A stretch of 54,653 nt of DNA from the NCBI GenBank assembly GCA_004555055.1, contig SFJN01000004.1:1-54653 (forward strand). Reading direction: 5' to 3'. A program made the position numbers and the translations under genes. Source of the DNA: Bacteroidales bacterium (lineage in GTDB: Bacteria > Bacteroidota > Bacteroidia > Bacteroidales > Bacteroidaceae). This document shows, piece after piece, positions 36,561 to 48,354 of the stretch. A model generated the notes under the pieces. The model saw nothing but the letters and a program-made list of their open reading frames with translations, did no database searches and was not told the origin of the DNA. How positions within the stretch are numbered: the stretch's first letter is position 1; the number at the start of each line of letters is the position of its first letter.

Positions 36561-37067
36561 ATGAACATAAAAGTGAAAGACAGTGCCCTCGCTGCAGCTG
36601 CCGAAGAGGGAATGGATGCCTTCATCGAGGTTGTTGTGAAAGGTTTCAAGGACTATGTCGGCAGCGACGAACTTACGCATGAAGCCATGCAGGCACTCAC
36701 CCCCGACCAGATTACGCTTTGGGGGTATCTTATCCTGCGCGATGAACTCTGTGACGGCGGTTTCATACAGCTGATTCACAACGGTTACGGCCCGTTTTTC
36801 TTCCTCAATCCTTTTGCAAAGGCCATGCGTCTTTGGGGGCTGAAGGAATTCTCGAAATTCATCTACCGTGCGCGCGAACTCTATGAAGAGTATCATGAGG
36901 ACATCGAGCGCGAAATGAATTATGATGAATTCATGGCTCTTTACGAACAATATCCGGAATTCGAGGATCTCGACGACGAGTTCATCTGTATGGAAGAACA
37001 GGTGACAGGACGTGTTGCCGCCTATCTTGATGACCATCTGCTCGACTTTATCGATATTGTCAAGTAG
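36561..37067 (+). CDS. DUF4375/DMP19-like protein
   Basis: A 168-residue cytoplasmic protein of unknown biochemical function. The central helix-rich part (LTPDQITLWGYLILRDELCDGGFIQLIHNGYG in outline) resembles the DUF4375 family seen in DMP19, which acts as a DNA mimic in Neisseria. The protein is very acidic in its second half (EEYHEDIEREMNYDEF, EFEDLDDEF), which fits a nucleic-acid-mimic or chaperone-like role, but this is inference. It lies 56 nt after the helicase and 52 nt before smpB, so the three are probably cotranscribed. Confidence 0.7.
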   Translation: MNIKVKDSALAAAAEEGMDAFIEVVVKGFKDYVGSDELTHEAMQALTPDQITLWGYLILRDELCDGGFIQLIHNGYGPFFFLNPFAKAMRLWGLKEFSKFIYRARELYEEYHEDIEREMNYDEFMALYEQYPEFEDLDDEFICMEEQVTGRVAAYLDDHLLDFIDIVK

Positions 37068-37119
37068 GGTGGCAGTTCTCTAAACCGCTATACACCACAA
37101 GAACTATTGCATTCCTATA

Positions 37120-37590
37120 ATGGTAAAGAAAGCATTGAAACCCGCAAGGGTCAACATACAGAATAAACGTGCCAAACACGAATACCTGATTGTAGACAGA
37201 CTGAAGGCAGGAATTGTGCTTACGGGTACGGAAATAAAAAGCATCCGTGCAGGAAAAGCTTCGTTGGTCGACACTTTCTGCTTTGTTCTCGACGGTGAGA
37301 TGTGGGTGAAGAACATGTACATTGCTCCCTATGAATTGGGAAGCTACAACAACCATGCATCACGTCGCGACCGCAAGCTTCTGCTCAACCGCAAGGAAAT
37401 CCGCAATCTCCAGAACGATGCTTCGTCACCGGGGTATACCATCGTTCCTCTGCGACTCTTCATCGATGAAAACGGAAGGGCCAAGCTTGAAATAGCGCTC
37501 TGCAAGGGTAAGCGCGAATTCGACAAGCGTGCTTCGCTGCGCGAACGTGACGACAAACGCGAAATGGACCGTATACGCAAGAGTTTCTGA
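37120..37590 (+). CDS. smpB: SsrA-binding protein SmpB
   Basis: A 156-residue protein that binds tmRNA for trans-translation at stalled ribosomes. The family core is clear: NKRAKHEYLIVDRLKAGIVL, TEIKSIRAGKASL, and HASRRDRKLLLNRKEI. The positively charged C-terminal tail (LRERDDKREMDRIRKSF) is the part that enters the mRNA channel. Length is normal. The ATG at 37120 is 52 nt after the DUF4375 gene. No tmRNA gene is visible in this window. Confidence 0.97.
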   Translation: MVKKALKPARVNIQNKRAKHEYLIVDRLKAGIVLTGTEIKSIRAGKASLVDTFCFVLDGEMWVKNMYIAPYELGSYNNHASRRDRKLLLNRKEIRNLQNDASSPGYTIVPLRLFIDENGRAKLEIALCKGKREFDKRASLRERDDKREMDRIRKSF

Positions 37591-37756
37591 CAACGTTTTC
37601 ATTACGAGAACTTTCCGTTTCGGAGATAAGGCCTTCTGATGCATACCTGAATGTTTCTGCATTATTACTCGTCTTAATGCGTTTAAGGCGGTAATCGGCA
37701 GATGTCGCCTGTCGTCTTACTTCTACTTTCAAAATCAGAAAATCTTCGGCTTTCAT

Positions 37757-40501
<2,745 letters not shown>

Positions 40502-40536
40502 AAAACGGTTCATTATCTGGTGAATGACACAGCAAA

Positions 40537-40578
40537 CAAGACGTCCGTACTTCCGGTGTTGGAGGTACGGACGTCTTG
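40537..40578. terminator. Bidirectional hairpin between metH and the M6 protease gene
   Basis: CAAGACGTCCGTAC pairs perfectly with GTACGGACGTCTTG over 14 bp around a 14-nt loop. It lies between convergent genes; T-rich runs are weak on both sides. Confidence 0.75.
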
Positions 40579-40620
40579 TCATTTAACCTTATGGTCGTTA
40601 TCTCATAGTCGTTTCAATTG

Positions 40621-43539
40621 CTAATTTACAATGAACTTCTGCGGATTGCCGTGTTCCGGGCTGACAATGTAGAAGCCTGTAGTCAGGGGTATGGGCGTGC
40701 CGTTGTACAGTCCGTTGAATAAGCACCTGCCGCCGGCATCTACGATGCTGAGTCTTCCGCGGTATCCTTCGACAGTGATGCCGGTAGGGAACGTACGGAT
40801 GTCGAGGTCACCGGATGTCTTTTCCTTGACAGGGATGTCAATGCCGACAGCCTCAACGGAAACGTTCAGCGAAAGCGGTTCCGATTCGTTGTTGCCCTTA
40901 TAAAGATTGGTGATTTCGTAGGTGTGAGTCCCCGCCTCCGGCGAAGCGTCTACAAAGCAGGTGTTGCCGGTGAACCCGAGGAAGGTTCCATCGCGATAGA
41001 CACCGAATCCGATGGGGTAGCGGAGGTCGATACACGGATCTTCGAGATGGTCAGCTACAAGGATGCCACTTGCTGTTTCCGAAGCTTCTGGAACCGCAAG
41101 TGTGAAGCGGAGGTAATAGCTGCCGGTGCACTGTGTGTCGGCCTTCCATCCTCCGTCGTTGATGTTCACCCAGTTGCCCAGCCCGAGGCCTTCGCTTGAG
41201 GTGTCGTGCATAAGGCTGAGGGTGCCGCGGTTCGATTCGCAGTGGATGCCTATCCAAAGTTCCTCCTGGTCGGCAATTTCCACGGCTTTCGTCAGCAGGA
41301 TGTCGTTCCACATGAAGTTTCCAAACTCCTTGATGGTTCGTTCTGATATCACCCGTGGGTTTTTACCCCCGGCATCCGCCTGCCATACACGCAGTGTCAG
41401 CGTCACCTCCTGAGGGCCGGAGCAGGGAAGGAATCCTACGCGGCGGATTTTGTAACCCCGCATTGTGACGAGGTCGGCAGCCGTGAAGCGGTGGGCATAG
41501 TCAATGGTGCTGATGCCGTTATATTCGCTTTCCTCGTAACGTTCGGTGCTTTCCATGCGGGAGAGTGTGGTAGGCATGGTCCAGTTAAGGCGCACTTCGG
41601 GATGCCCGTTGTCGGATATGGTGGCGTCAGTTGTGGCAATCAGATTCTGGGGTATACGTATAGACGTTTCAATGTAGGGCGAAACCATCTTTGAGGCGTA
41701 GACGGCATCTATCTGATAGGTCAGTGAGGTTCCGGTGCCTGTTGCATCATCGTTGTATTCAAGACCTTCGACGATTGCTATCCATGTGCCGTTGCGGTAG
41801 AGATTGTAGCCTATAGGCTCACCCATTGCCCGTTCATCATCGTCCGAAGGTTGAGGTTTTTCCCAGCTGATGCTGACTTTACCGCGTGAGGCATGGGCCT
41901 GAAGGGCCGTGGGTGGTGGCGGAACTGTGTTTTGGGTAAAGTCAAAGCTGAGCGTTCCATCGGTGTTTGTGGCGATGTTTTCCAGTGATTTGTAGGAATA
42001 TCGTCCTTCGCGCGAACGTGTCGAGGGTAACGTGTAGTCACTGAAGGCCGTATGCCCGCTTTCCGTGCCGTAAAGTGCGCTTGCCACGTTGATGTCTCCG
42101 TACGATGAGACCCTGGAATCCGCATCGCTGGCGGCATTTCCGCTTACCATATAGATGCCTTGCGGGTGTGTGATGTTGAGCTGGTTCCAATAAATGTTGT
42201 CGCGGATAATCTGTTCATCCACGTGGTAGATAATCATTCCGCTTCCCGGCACCGAAGCGTGGAAGGCGTTGTCGCGATGCTGGCGGTTCTCAAGAATGAA
42301 GTATTCTCCGGGGACGGTGGTGTCCATACGGTATGCCACAGGTGCGGAACCTGCCGATTGCATGGCATCGATGTGGCAAGTGGCATTGAGGGTGGTTGGG
42401 GTAAGCCATCCCATCTGAATCTTCTGCCAGGCATTGATGGGGGCAGGCGTGTCGCCCAGATTGCCGTTCCAGGCTCCGGAACCGAGAAGGTCCCAGCGTC
42501 CGGTTCCGCAGTACTCGCCGCCGGATTCGGAATAGTCGGTGTCGTAGAAATCGGGTGCACCGAGATTATGGCCGAATTCATGGCACATCACACCGATGGT
42601 CGATATTCGTCCCGTGGTGCCCAGCACTTCTGGCTCCATGGTATAGCGTCTAACCTGCACCCCATCGTAGGTCATGCCTGTGATGGTGCTGGAGTGTGAC
42701 CAGATGTCTTCGGCTGCGCCGGTGATTTCCTGTCCCGGACCTTGGTGTATGACAGCCAGACCATCAAGGATGCCGTCGCCATCGTTGTCGAAATCCTTCA
42801 GGTCGATTTCGTCGTCAATGGCATCGAGGGCATCGGCAATCATCTGCACGGCACCGTCCGAGCCATAGAGGCTTTTTGAATAGGGAAGACGTATCCAGCG
42901 GGTGACGGTGGTGGCGATGTCGAGTTTTCCATACGATTCGTTCAGATAGTAGTCGCGGAAGCTGCCGTAGCCGTTATAGTTTTCGGCGTTCATCATTTCC
43001 TCGAAGTCCTGCTGTGAGAAGGTGGTCTGCGTATCTGCAAAGTTAACGAGGAGGATGAGGAGCTTATGCTTGCCTTCTGTGGGGAACGAATTGTCTATTT
43101 GCAGCGTGGGGTCCAAGGCACGCTGTGGACGGTTTTTCGTGTTCTGCATGATTCTTGCCGGTGTCGACGGCATTTGTTTCCGTGCTTCGGCATGCATTTC
43201 CCGGAGCTGGCCCTGCGGAAATGCAAGGCGAGGTGCGATGCCTGCAAGACGTGCGGCTTCGCTGGAGCCGGAATAGCATAGGGCAGAAGGGAAAAGGTAG
43301 CCGTCGCTATGCAGTTCGGCAAATTTCCACCAGCCATTGTCATCGCGGAGCAGTGTATATCCATCAGGCGTTTCGCCCCAATGTACGTATTCATCTCCAC
43401 GGAGTCTGAGCTCCACCGCTGTTCCATCAGGCTGGATGGCGGTGATGATGCCTGGCCATGCAGGCACGGCATGGACTTCCTGCATGCCTGTGCATGCAAG
43501 GAGAAGGAGAGGAATGAGGTTTCTTTGGAAAAAAGACAT
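40621..43539 (-). CDS. Secreted M6-family metalloprotease with fibronectin III and C-terminal sorting domain
   Basis: A 972-residue secreted protease. The ATG at 43539 opens a signal peptide (MSFFQRNLIPLLLLACTG); an in-frame TTG 9 nt upstream is less likely. The M6 domain covers about residues 150-500, with the zinc site MCHEFGHNLGAPD (H320, E321, H324) intact. LLILLVNFADTQTTFS and DFDNDGDGILDG are typical of the immune-inhibitor-A/M6 group. Fibronectin III-like segments follow (PTALQAHASRGKVSISWEKP and similar), then a lectin-like part. The C-terminus (RLSIVDAGGRCLFN, GFYIVSPEHGNPQKFIVN) is of the T9SS type. An adhesin-like protein gene follows in the same direction upstream. Confidence 0.9.
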   Translation of the reverse strand: MSFFQRNLIPLLLLACTGMQEVHAVPAWPGIITAIQPDGTAVELRLRGDEYVHWGETPDGYTLLRDDNGWWKFAELHSDGYLFPSALCYSGSSEAARLAGIAPRLAFPQGQLREMHAEARKQMPSTPARIMQNTKNRPQRALDPTLQIDNSFPTEGKHKLLILLVNFADTQTTFSQQDFEEMMNAENYNGYGSFRDYYLNESYGKLDIATTVTRWIRLPYSKSLYGSDGAVQMIADALDAIDDEIDLKDFDNDGDGILDGLAVIHQGPGQEITGAAEDIWSHSSTITGMTYDGVQVRRYTMEPEVLGTTGRISTIGVMCHEFGHNLGAPDFYDTDYSESGGEYCGTGRWDLLGSGAWNGNLGDTPAPINAWQKIQMGWLTPTTLNATCHIDAMQSAGSAPVAYRMDTTVPGEYFILENRQHRDNAFHASVPGSGMIIYHVDEQIIRDNIYWNQLNITHPQGIYMVSGNAASDADSRVSSYGDINVASALYGTESGHTAFSDYTLPSTRSREGRYSYKSLENIATNTDGTLSFDFTQNTVPPPPTALQAHASRGKVSISWEKPQPSDDDERAMGEPIGYNLYRNGTWIAIVEGLEYNDDATGTGTSLTYQIDAVYASKMVSPYIETSIRIPQNLIATTDATISDNGHPEVRLNWTMPTTLSRMESTERYEESEYNGISTIDYAHRFTAADLVTMRGYKIRRVGFLPCSGPQEVTLTLRVWQADAGGKNPRVISERTIKEFGNFMWNDILLTKAVEIADQEELWIGIHCESNRGTLSLMHDTSSEGLGLGNWVNINDGGWKADTQCTGSYYLRFTLAVPEASETASGILVADHLEDPCIDLRYPIGFGVYRDGTFLGFTGNTCFVDASPEAGTHTYEITNLYKGNNESEPLSLNVSVEAVGIDIPVKEKTSGDLDIRTFPTGITVEGYRGRLSIVDAGGRCLFNGLYNGTPIPLTTGFYIVSPEHGNPQKFIVN

Positions 43540-43586
43540 GAAATACAAGAAAAATGGGTATAGGTTTGGAAAACTGTGATGTCTTG

Positions 43587-45941
43587 TTATCGCAGTACTT
43601 TTACAGCCCCTTTTGGTGTGCTTACCACGAGATATCCGCCCAGAGGCTGGGGCAGACAGATATGGGAAGTTCTGCCTGTTGCAATGGTAGCGGCAAGCAG
43701 ACGTCCGTCGGCGGAGAAGATGCGGACGACATCTCCTTCTTCCGTGCCGCTGACGTCCATTCCGTCGGCAGTCGGACGTGCGGCCAGAGGCATATGGCCA
43801 TCCGTATCAAGGGCAATGCCGACAATGCTGCCGGTATTTACCCAAACGAGCATCCACATTCCGAAGCCTTGAAGTTCGGGGTTAAGGCGGTCAACGGTGG
43901 TCCATTCGCCGGTTTCAGCTTCATATGCCTCGGGAAGTGCAGTGGGGCAGACCATTAGCGTGGTGCATTTCGATGCATGTTTTACAGCCTGGAATCCGGC
44001 ATATGTGCGTCCGGCATTCGGATCCTGAATGCTGATATCGATGTCGTCGCCGTATTCGAAAGCAATATAGCACGGACCGTTGACAATGATAGGCTCAGGA
44101 AGGACAATGTTGCGTGGCTCGCCGTATCCGATTCCGATGCCGCTGGTGCCGAAGACCTCAGAAAGTGTGCTGTCGAAACGGCCGAAGACAACCGACTCAT
44201 CAAGTTTTCCATCGCGTTCGCCATAGACTACAATGCTGAACTTTGCGGCAAGCTGTTCTTCGCGACTGTTATCCTTGACCTTGAAATTGAGATGGGTAAG
44301 GATGACGTTGAGCATGGTAATTTCTGCGGTCATCCCTTCGCCGAGAGCCAGACGTTCGGCCATGCGGCGGTAATAGTGGTTGGGGCCGGTGATGTAGTCG
44401 TTTTCGTCGGTGGTGAAAGCAGGGAGGTTCTCGCGGTTGTAATAGACATCGTCGGGAGCACTTGCCGAAATGCCGAAGCTTCCCTTGTCATAATCTACAT
44501 AGTCCACCACCACCTCCTGCGTGGCGGTACGTTCTCCTGCGCTGTTGCGGGCTCTGAGCATAATGGTGTAAATGCCCGTCTGTGCGAATGAAAGTGTGGG
44601 CTCCTTTGCCGTGGGGTCGGAGAAAGTGCAGGTGCCTCCTGTAGCGGTCCATTCATATTCCGTAGCGTATTCCGAGAAATTATGGAGAGGAATTGCCTGG
44701 CCTGGGAAGACCAACATCTGTCCGTTTGAGAAATCGTAGATGTGACTGATGCGGAAGTCGGCTTTGGGCTTGAGTACCAGTCCTTCGGCAGTGATGAGCA
44801 CATCATCGATGGCGATGAATCCCGACATGGGGTCTTCGCATTCTACGGCAAAGGAGAAGCAGTAGGCTCCGCTCTTGCGCGGTGTGAACCGGACGCTGAC
44901 GGGTTCCCAAGCCTCTTCCGTTGGTTTGTCGACCCGGAGTAGGGTGATGTGGAAGTCGCTTTCCTGTTGGGTTCCTACCGTGATGCCAAGTGCTGCCGTA
45001 ACGTCTGTCAGACCTTTTTCGATATGCACATAGGCAGAAAGGACGTATTCCTTGTCAGCCTCGAGCATGAAGAAGGGGGTATAGAGGCGCTCGTCGCGCG
45101 AGGTGTTCCCATCACCGGCGGCAATGGCGTAGTAGGTACCGGTGTGTGCGGGAAGCGATGTTACGTTGGCGGTGACAAAGGGTACACTACCAGTGGAGAA
45201 CCAATGCTGCGGCACATAGCTGTCGCCAAAGTAATTATCGTTCTCGTTGTCGAAGGATTCCAGATAAGGTGGCATCATGGCTTCGCTTTCGTTATCGGCA
45301 TCAGGTTCAAGTTCTGGCGTTTCGGGATCAGTGGTCGTGCCGCTTCCTGCCTCTGTTCCGCTGATGCAGAAATCGTCAAGTGCAATGGGACCGCAGGAGG
45401 CAAGGGTGGTCTGCAGTTCAAGTTCAAAGCAATAGTCTCCGTCCTCTTCGGGTGTAAAGGTGAAGGTGCAGGGAGTCCATTCTTCAAAGGCCTTTTTTTC
45501 TGTCTCTCCGCAGCAGAGTAGGGTGGCATCGTCGCGCTGTGCGGTATTGGCGTTCACCACAATCTTGTTGTTGCGTGCAAAGGACGGTGTGCCGCCCGGG
45601 GCATAGAGATAGAAGGAGATGCTGCAGGTACGTCCGCCGGCAAGGTGCATCATGGGGGTGAATACCTTTTCGTCGCGGCTTGAGGAAGCTGTATTACTAA
45701 TAGTTCCGAAGATATATGAGCCTGAGTAGGCAGGAGTTCCGTTTTCCGAACCGCGCATACGGCGGAAAGCAATTGTTCCCTCCGAAACCCATCCCTCGGG
45801 AATGGTACTTTCGCCAACGAAATGTGTGGCATCATCGAAATTTTCGACAATCTCAAAAGCCTCTCCTCCTTCTGCAGTCGCGGAAAGCGCAAAGCAGATT
45901 GCGGAGAGAAATGCAACAATAATTTGGTAAAAATGTTTCAT
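43587..45941 (-). CDS. Secreted adhesin-like protein with duplicated choice-of-anchor domain and PKD domain
   Basis: A 784-residue surface protein with no enzymatic motif. A signal peptide ends near SATAEG (residue 24). Two similar ~165-residue domains occur in tandem (about 30-195 and 225-390): each has an ENFD/ESFD start, a SSSRDEKVFTP or TSRDERLYTP strand, and ends (P/F)IA(L/I)DD(F/V). A PKD-like domain follows (about 405-475, TGIYTIMLRARNSAGERTA). The rest is a beta-rich region with a T9SS-type end (VRIFSADGRLLAA, VSTPKGAVKVLR). It lies just upstream of the M6 protease gene on the same strand (47 nt apart), so it may be cotranscribed and cell-surface processed. Confidence 0.82.
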   Translation of the reverse strand: MKHFYQIIVAFLSAICFALSATAEGGEAFEIVENFDDATHFVGESTIPEGWVSEGTIAFRRMRGSENGTPAYSGSYIFGTISNTASSSRDEKVFTPMMHLAGGRTCSISFYLYAPGGTPSFARNNKIVVNANTAQRDDATLLCCGETEKKAFEEWTPCTFTFTPEEDGDYCFELELQTTLASCGPIALDDFCISGTEAGSGTTTDPETPELEPDADNESEAMMPPYLESFDNENDNYFGDSYVPQHWFSTGSVPFVTANVTSLPAHTGTYYAIAAGDGNTSRDERLYTPFFMLEADKEYVLSAYVHIEKGLTDVTAALGITVGTQQESDFHITLLRVDKPTEEAWEPVSVRFTPRKSGAYCFSFAVECEDPMSGFIAIDDVLITAEGLVLKPKADFRISHIYDFSNGQMLVFPGQAIPLHNFSEYATEYEWTATGGTCTFSDPTAKEPTLSFAQTGIYTIMLRARNSAGERTATQEVVVDYVDYDKGSFGISASAPDDVYYNRENLPAFTTDENDYITGPNHYYRRMAERLALGEGMTAEITMLNVILTHLNFKVKDNSREEQLAAKFSIVVYGERDGKLDESVVFGRFDSTLSEVFGTSGIGIGYGEPRNIVLPEPIIVNGPCYIAFEYGDDIDISIQDPNAGRTYAGFQAVKHASKCTTLMVCPTALPEAYEAETGEWTTVDRLNPELQGFGMWMLVWVNTGSIVGIALDTDGHMPLAARPTADGMDVSGTEEGDVVRIFSADGRLLAATIATGRTSHICLPQPLGGYLVVSTPKGAVKVLR

Positions 45942-45962
45942 TCTGTAGATAATTTAAAAACG

Positions 45963-46006
45963 AAAAGGCTATAGGAGTGTTTCGTATATTTCTCCCGATA
46001 GCCTTT
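45963..46006 (-). terminator. Terminator between the minus-strand lipoprotein and adhesin-like genes
   Basis: AAAGGCTAT pairs with ATAGCCTTT, with an inner GGAG/CTCC pairing. On the minus strand it is followed by TCGTTTTTAAA, so it would end transcription of the lipoprotein gene at 46108-47031. Confidence 0.8.
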
Positions 46007-46107
46007 CCTAACTTGATTACTGATGAATGCCGGTCTGACGGACCGGATGGCTGGCAGCACAGGCCGCCAGTTGCGCGGGCATGAAGCAAGGAGAGGACGC
46101 TGATGCC

Positions 46108-47031
46108 CTATTGCGTAAGTTCCGTTTCGGACAGCGTGAATTCCTTTTCGAGTTTGAGGGCATAGTCGAAATGGAACATTGATTCGCGCATGATTCTCTT
46201 TCCTCTTTTGCCTGTAAAAGAATATCGGTGCCGCACGACTATGGAGGAGGTGTACCAGTCGACATACCAACGGCCCTCACCCTTATAGTTGCTGTAGTTG
46301 TTCCGGCAGTAGTGTTGTACATGGCCTTTGATGTCGTCGAGGCTGATGTAGCATTGTGCCACTCCAGCCTTGATGCTTGCCACCTGTCCGAGTATCTCCA
46401 TGTCCGAAAGTATCTTGGAATTCGTGGCACAGAAATGAAGCGAGGAACTTTCCTTGATGTAGTAAACGCGGAAGATGAGGTTCATTCGTGTCCACACCTG
46501 TACGAAACCGTGCGGCAGAGGCAGGACGGGCGATGCCTTGAAACCTCCCTTGCGGGCTCCGCCCATGAGTTTTTCGATGAGCTGTATGACTTGTATGCTG
46601 TCGGTCTGTGGCAGGTTATAGACGTACTCCACGCTGCTAACGGGTAGCGTATCGGGGATGACGGTACCGATGTTGATGAGCGAGGTGTTGTTGACGGTGA
46701 TGTCCGATGGCAGTTCGTTGTGGTTTGTGTAGTATATAAGTTTTCCGTCTTCAATGCGTCCTTCACCGTTTGTTGCCAGGCTGTCGGCGTGTGCGGTAAA
46801 ATCAGCGTGTGTGATGCCGATTCTGAATCCTAAGGGCAGACTGTCGAATGTGCTGTCTGCCATGTGTGCGGCCATGATGATGTATGCTGCAGAATCGACG
46901 TTTTGCAGGGCCTGTGAGAGTGTGAGTGCGGAAGTTTGGGCTTCTGTGTTCTGCCCAGTCCCTTTTTTGCATGAATGGACGGTGAGGAAAAGGATGGGTA
47001 AGAACCAACCGAGGAAAATCAGTCGTTTCAT
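46108..47031 (-). CDS. Predicted lipoprotein of unknown function
   Basis: A 307-residue exported protein. The signal ends VHSC with C21 as the likely acylated residue, followed by KKGTG. The mature part has no domain I recognise. It is rich in beta-strand-like segments (SSLHFCATNSKILSDM, RWYVDWYTSSIVVRHRYSF). A run of nine C (47046-47038, minus strand) ends six bases before the start codon, where a ribosome-binding site would be expected. The gene lies between the WYL regulator and the adhesin-like gene, both on the same strand. Confidence 0.7.
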   Translation of the reverse strand: MKRLIFLGWFLPILFLTVHSCKKGTGQNTEAQTSALTLSQALQNVDSAAYIIMAAHMADSTFDSLPLGFRIGITHADFTAHADSLATNGEGRIEDGKLIYYTNHNELPSDITVNNTSLINIGTVIPDTLPVSSVEYVYNLPQTDSIQVIQLIEKLMGGARKGGFKASPVLPLPHGFVQVWTRMNLIFRVYYIKESSSLHFCATNSKILSDMEILGQVASIKAGVAQCYISLDDIKGHVQHYCRNNYSNYKGEGRWYVDWYTSSIVVRHRYSFTGKRGKRIMRESMFHFDYALKLEKEFTLSETELTQ

Positions 47032-47037
47032 TTTCTT

Positions 47038-47046
47038 GGGGGGGGG
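47038..47046 (-). promoter_or_regulatory. C9 homopolymer tract upstream of the lipoprotein start codon
   Basis: Nine consecutive C on the minus strand (G on the plus) lie 6 nt upstream of the lipoprotein ATG at 47031. Homopolymers of this length are prone to slipped-strand mispairing and can alter expression when placed at this distance. Confidence 0.6.
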
Positions 47047-47201
47047 ATGGTGTGGATTGCTCCTTGTTTTCGTTGGCTTTGCCTTGTTCTGTCACGACTC
47101 GGGAAAATCCATGTAAATTTGGTTTCTGCTTTCGCTGCGCCAGAACTTGGTCTTCGTCTTCTCGCCATGGGCAAACAGAGCAAGCTCCGTATGGCAAGAT
47201 A

Positions 47202-48161
47202 CTATCTGCTTCCGCAGAGTGAAGGGTCGTAGAGCTTGAGGGTATCGAGCACGAGTGTGTGCATCTCGTCGACCACCCATGAAGGTTCTATGATTTTCAG
47301 ACAGTCGCCTTGTGAGAGAATGTGGTGAAGAAAATCGACTGTAGGCCTGATGTAGACCTCAAAGTCGGCATATTCCGGAGTTTCGTTGATGATATGCTGC
47401 GAATGGTGAATAGGCATATCCTGCAGATAATAGCGTGCCATGCCGTAGGCTCGTACGACTACAGGTTCGGGGTCTGTGGAGGAATCGATGTATGCTCCGA
47501 AAGCAGTCTTGAAATACTTGTGGGCATCGAACTTCGGTTCCACCTGAAACATCCTGTCGCTCATGGTGAGGCTTTTGATGCGGTCGAAGCAGAAGATGTG
47601 TAGCCGCTCCTCTTTGGGACTGAAAACCTCTTCGTCGTTGCTCAATACATAGTATTTCCCAAGCAGGTACCAGCGGTTTTTGAAGAACTTCACACAGTAG
47701 GGCTCGATTTCATAACGCTTCTTTTCGTCCGAACCATATTTCTGGTACTGCATGTTCAGGCAAAGGTTGGAATGCATGGCATCGAATATCGTCTTCAAGA
47801 AGTCCACATTCACGGGCATGTTGTCGAGGACTATTCGGTGTTGCAGACCTAGTTCTTCGCTGATGATGTGGCCTACGGAGAAAGCCGTCACCATCCATGC
47901 CTGTATGGTATCCTTTTCCAGAATATCTTCGTTCTTAATGTAGTATTCGAATCCTGTACCGCGTTTGCAGGCAATCTCAATGCCGAAAATCTTGTATATG
48001 GCTTCGCGGTAGCGCGTGAAGGTAGAGCGCGATAGGGGTTGTCCGTCGCCCAAACCATTTTTCTGCCATTGCAGACTAAGTTCTTTCAACGGCACAAGGC
48101 GGTCGCGTCGAAGGGTTTCGATAATCCAAATGTATTCGCGTAGAATGGTACTCGTTTTCAT
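47202..48161 (-). CDS. WYL-domain transcriptional regulator
   Basis: A 319-residue regulator. The N-terminal ~75 residues are a winged-helix DNA-binding region (ILREYIWIIETLRRDRLVPLKEL, SRSTFTRYREAIYKIFGIE). The WYL-type ligand-binding domain spans about 120-240 (NMQYQKYGSDEKKRYEIEPY, FFKNRWYLLGKYYV) and a C-terminal WCX-like part follows. Such proteins respond to nucleic acid or nucleotide ligands in several systems, but no defence genes lie beside it here. A full promoter (48186-48217) sits 25 nt upstream, divergent from the small secreted-protein genes. Confidence 0.9.
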   Translation of the reverse strand: MKTSTILREYIWIIETLRRDRLVPLKELSLQWQKNGLGDGQPLSRSTFTRYREAIYKIFGIEIACKRGTGFEYYIKNEDILEKDTIQAWMVTAFSVGHIISEELGLQHRIVLDNMPVNVDFLKTIFDAMHSNLCLNMQYQKYGSDEKKRYEIEPYCVKFFKNRWYLLGKYYVLSNDEEVFSPKEERLHIFCFDRIKSLTMSDRMFQVEPKFDAHKYFKTAFGAYIDSSTDPEPVVVRAYGMARYYLQDMPIHHSQHIINETPEYADFEVYIRPTVDFLHHILSQGDCLKIIEPSWVVDEMHTLVLDTLKLYDPSLCGSR

Positions 48162-48185
48162 GTGCTATATGGACATATGATATGG

Positions 48186-48217
48186 CAAATGTACTGATTT
48201 CGGAATGATGTGGCAAA
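48186..48217 (-). promoter_or_regulatory. Promoter of the WYL regulator
   Basis: On the minus strand TTTG (48217-48214), a 20-nt spacer and TACATTTG (48193-48186): a complete Bacteroidetes promoter 25 nt upstream of the start codon. Confidence 0.8.
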
Positions 48218-48288
48218 CAATGTGCTGAAAAAATACAGAAAACTATAAAAAATACAAGGATTTTTCGCACCTCTATGACATAATGTCG

Positions 48289-48296
48289 TATATTTG
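48289..48296 (+). promoter_or_regulatory. -7 box of the small secreted-protein genes
   Basis: TATATTTG matches TAnnTTTG and lies 58 nt upstream of the start codon at 48355. The -33 region is a weak T-rich stretch. It is divergent from the WYL promoter, about 70 nt away. Confidence 0.6.
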
Positions 48297-48354
48297 CCGC
48301 ATCAAAAGCCGAAAAAACCAAACATAATATCGTATACATTAATAATTCGTGTAG

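Noticed and set aside
37591..37756. A cobalamin riboswitch upstream of metH
   Set aside because: The gap is 166 nt and I see no B12-box-like sequence or matching stem arrangement.
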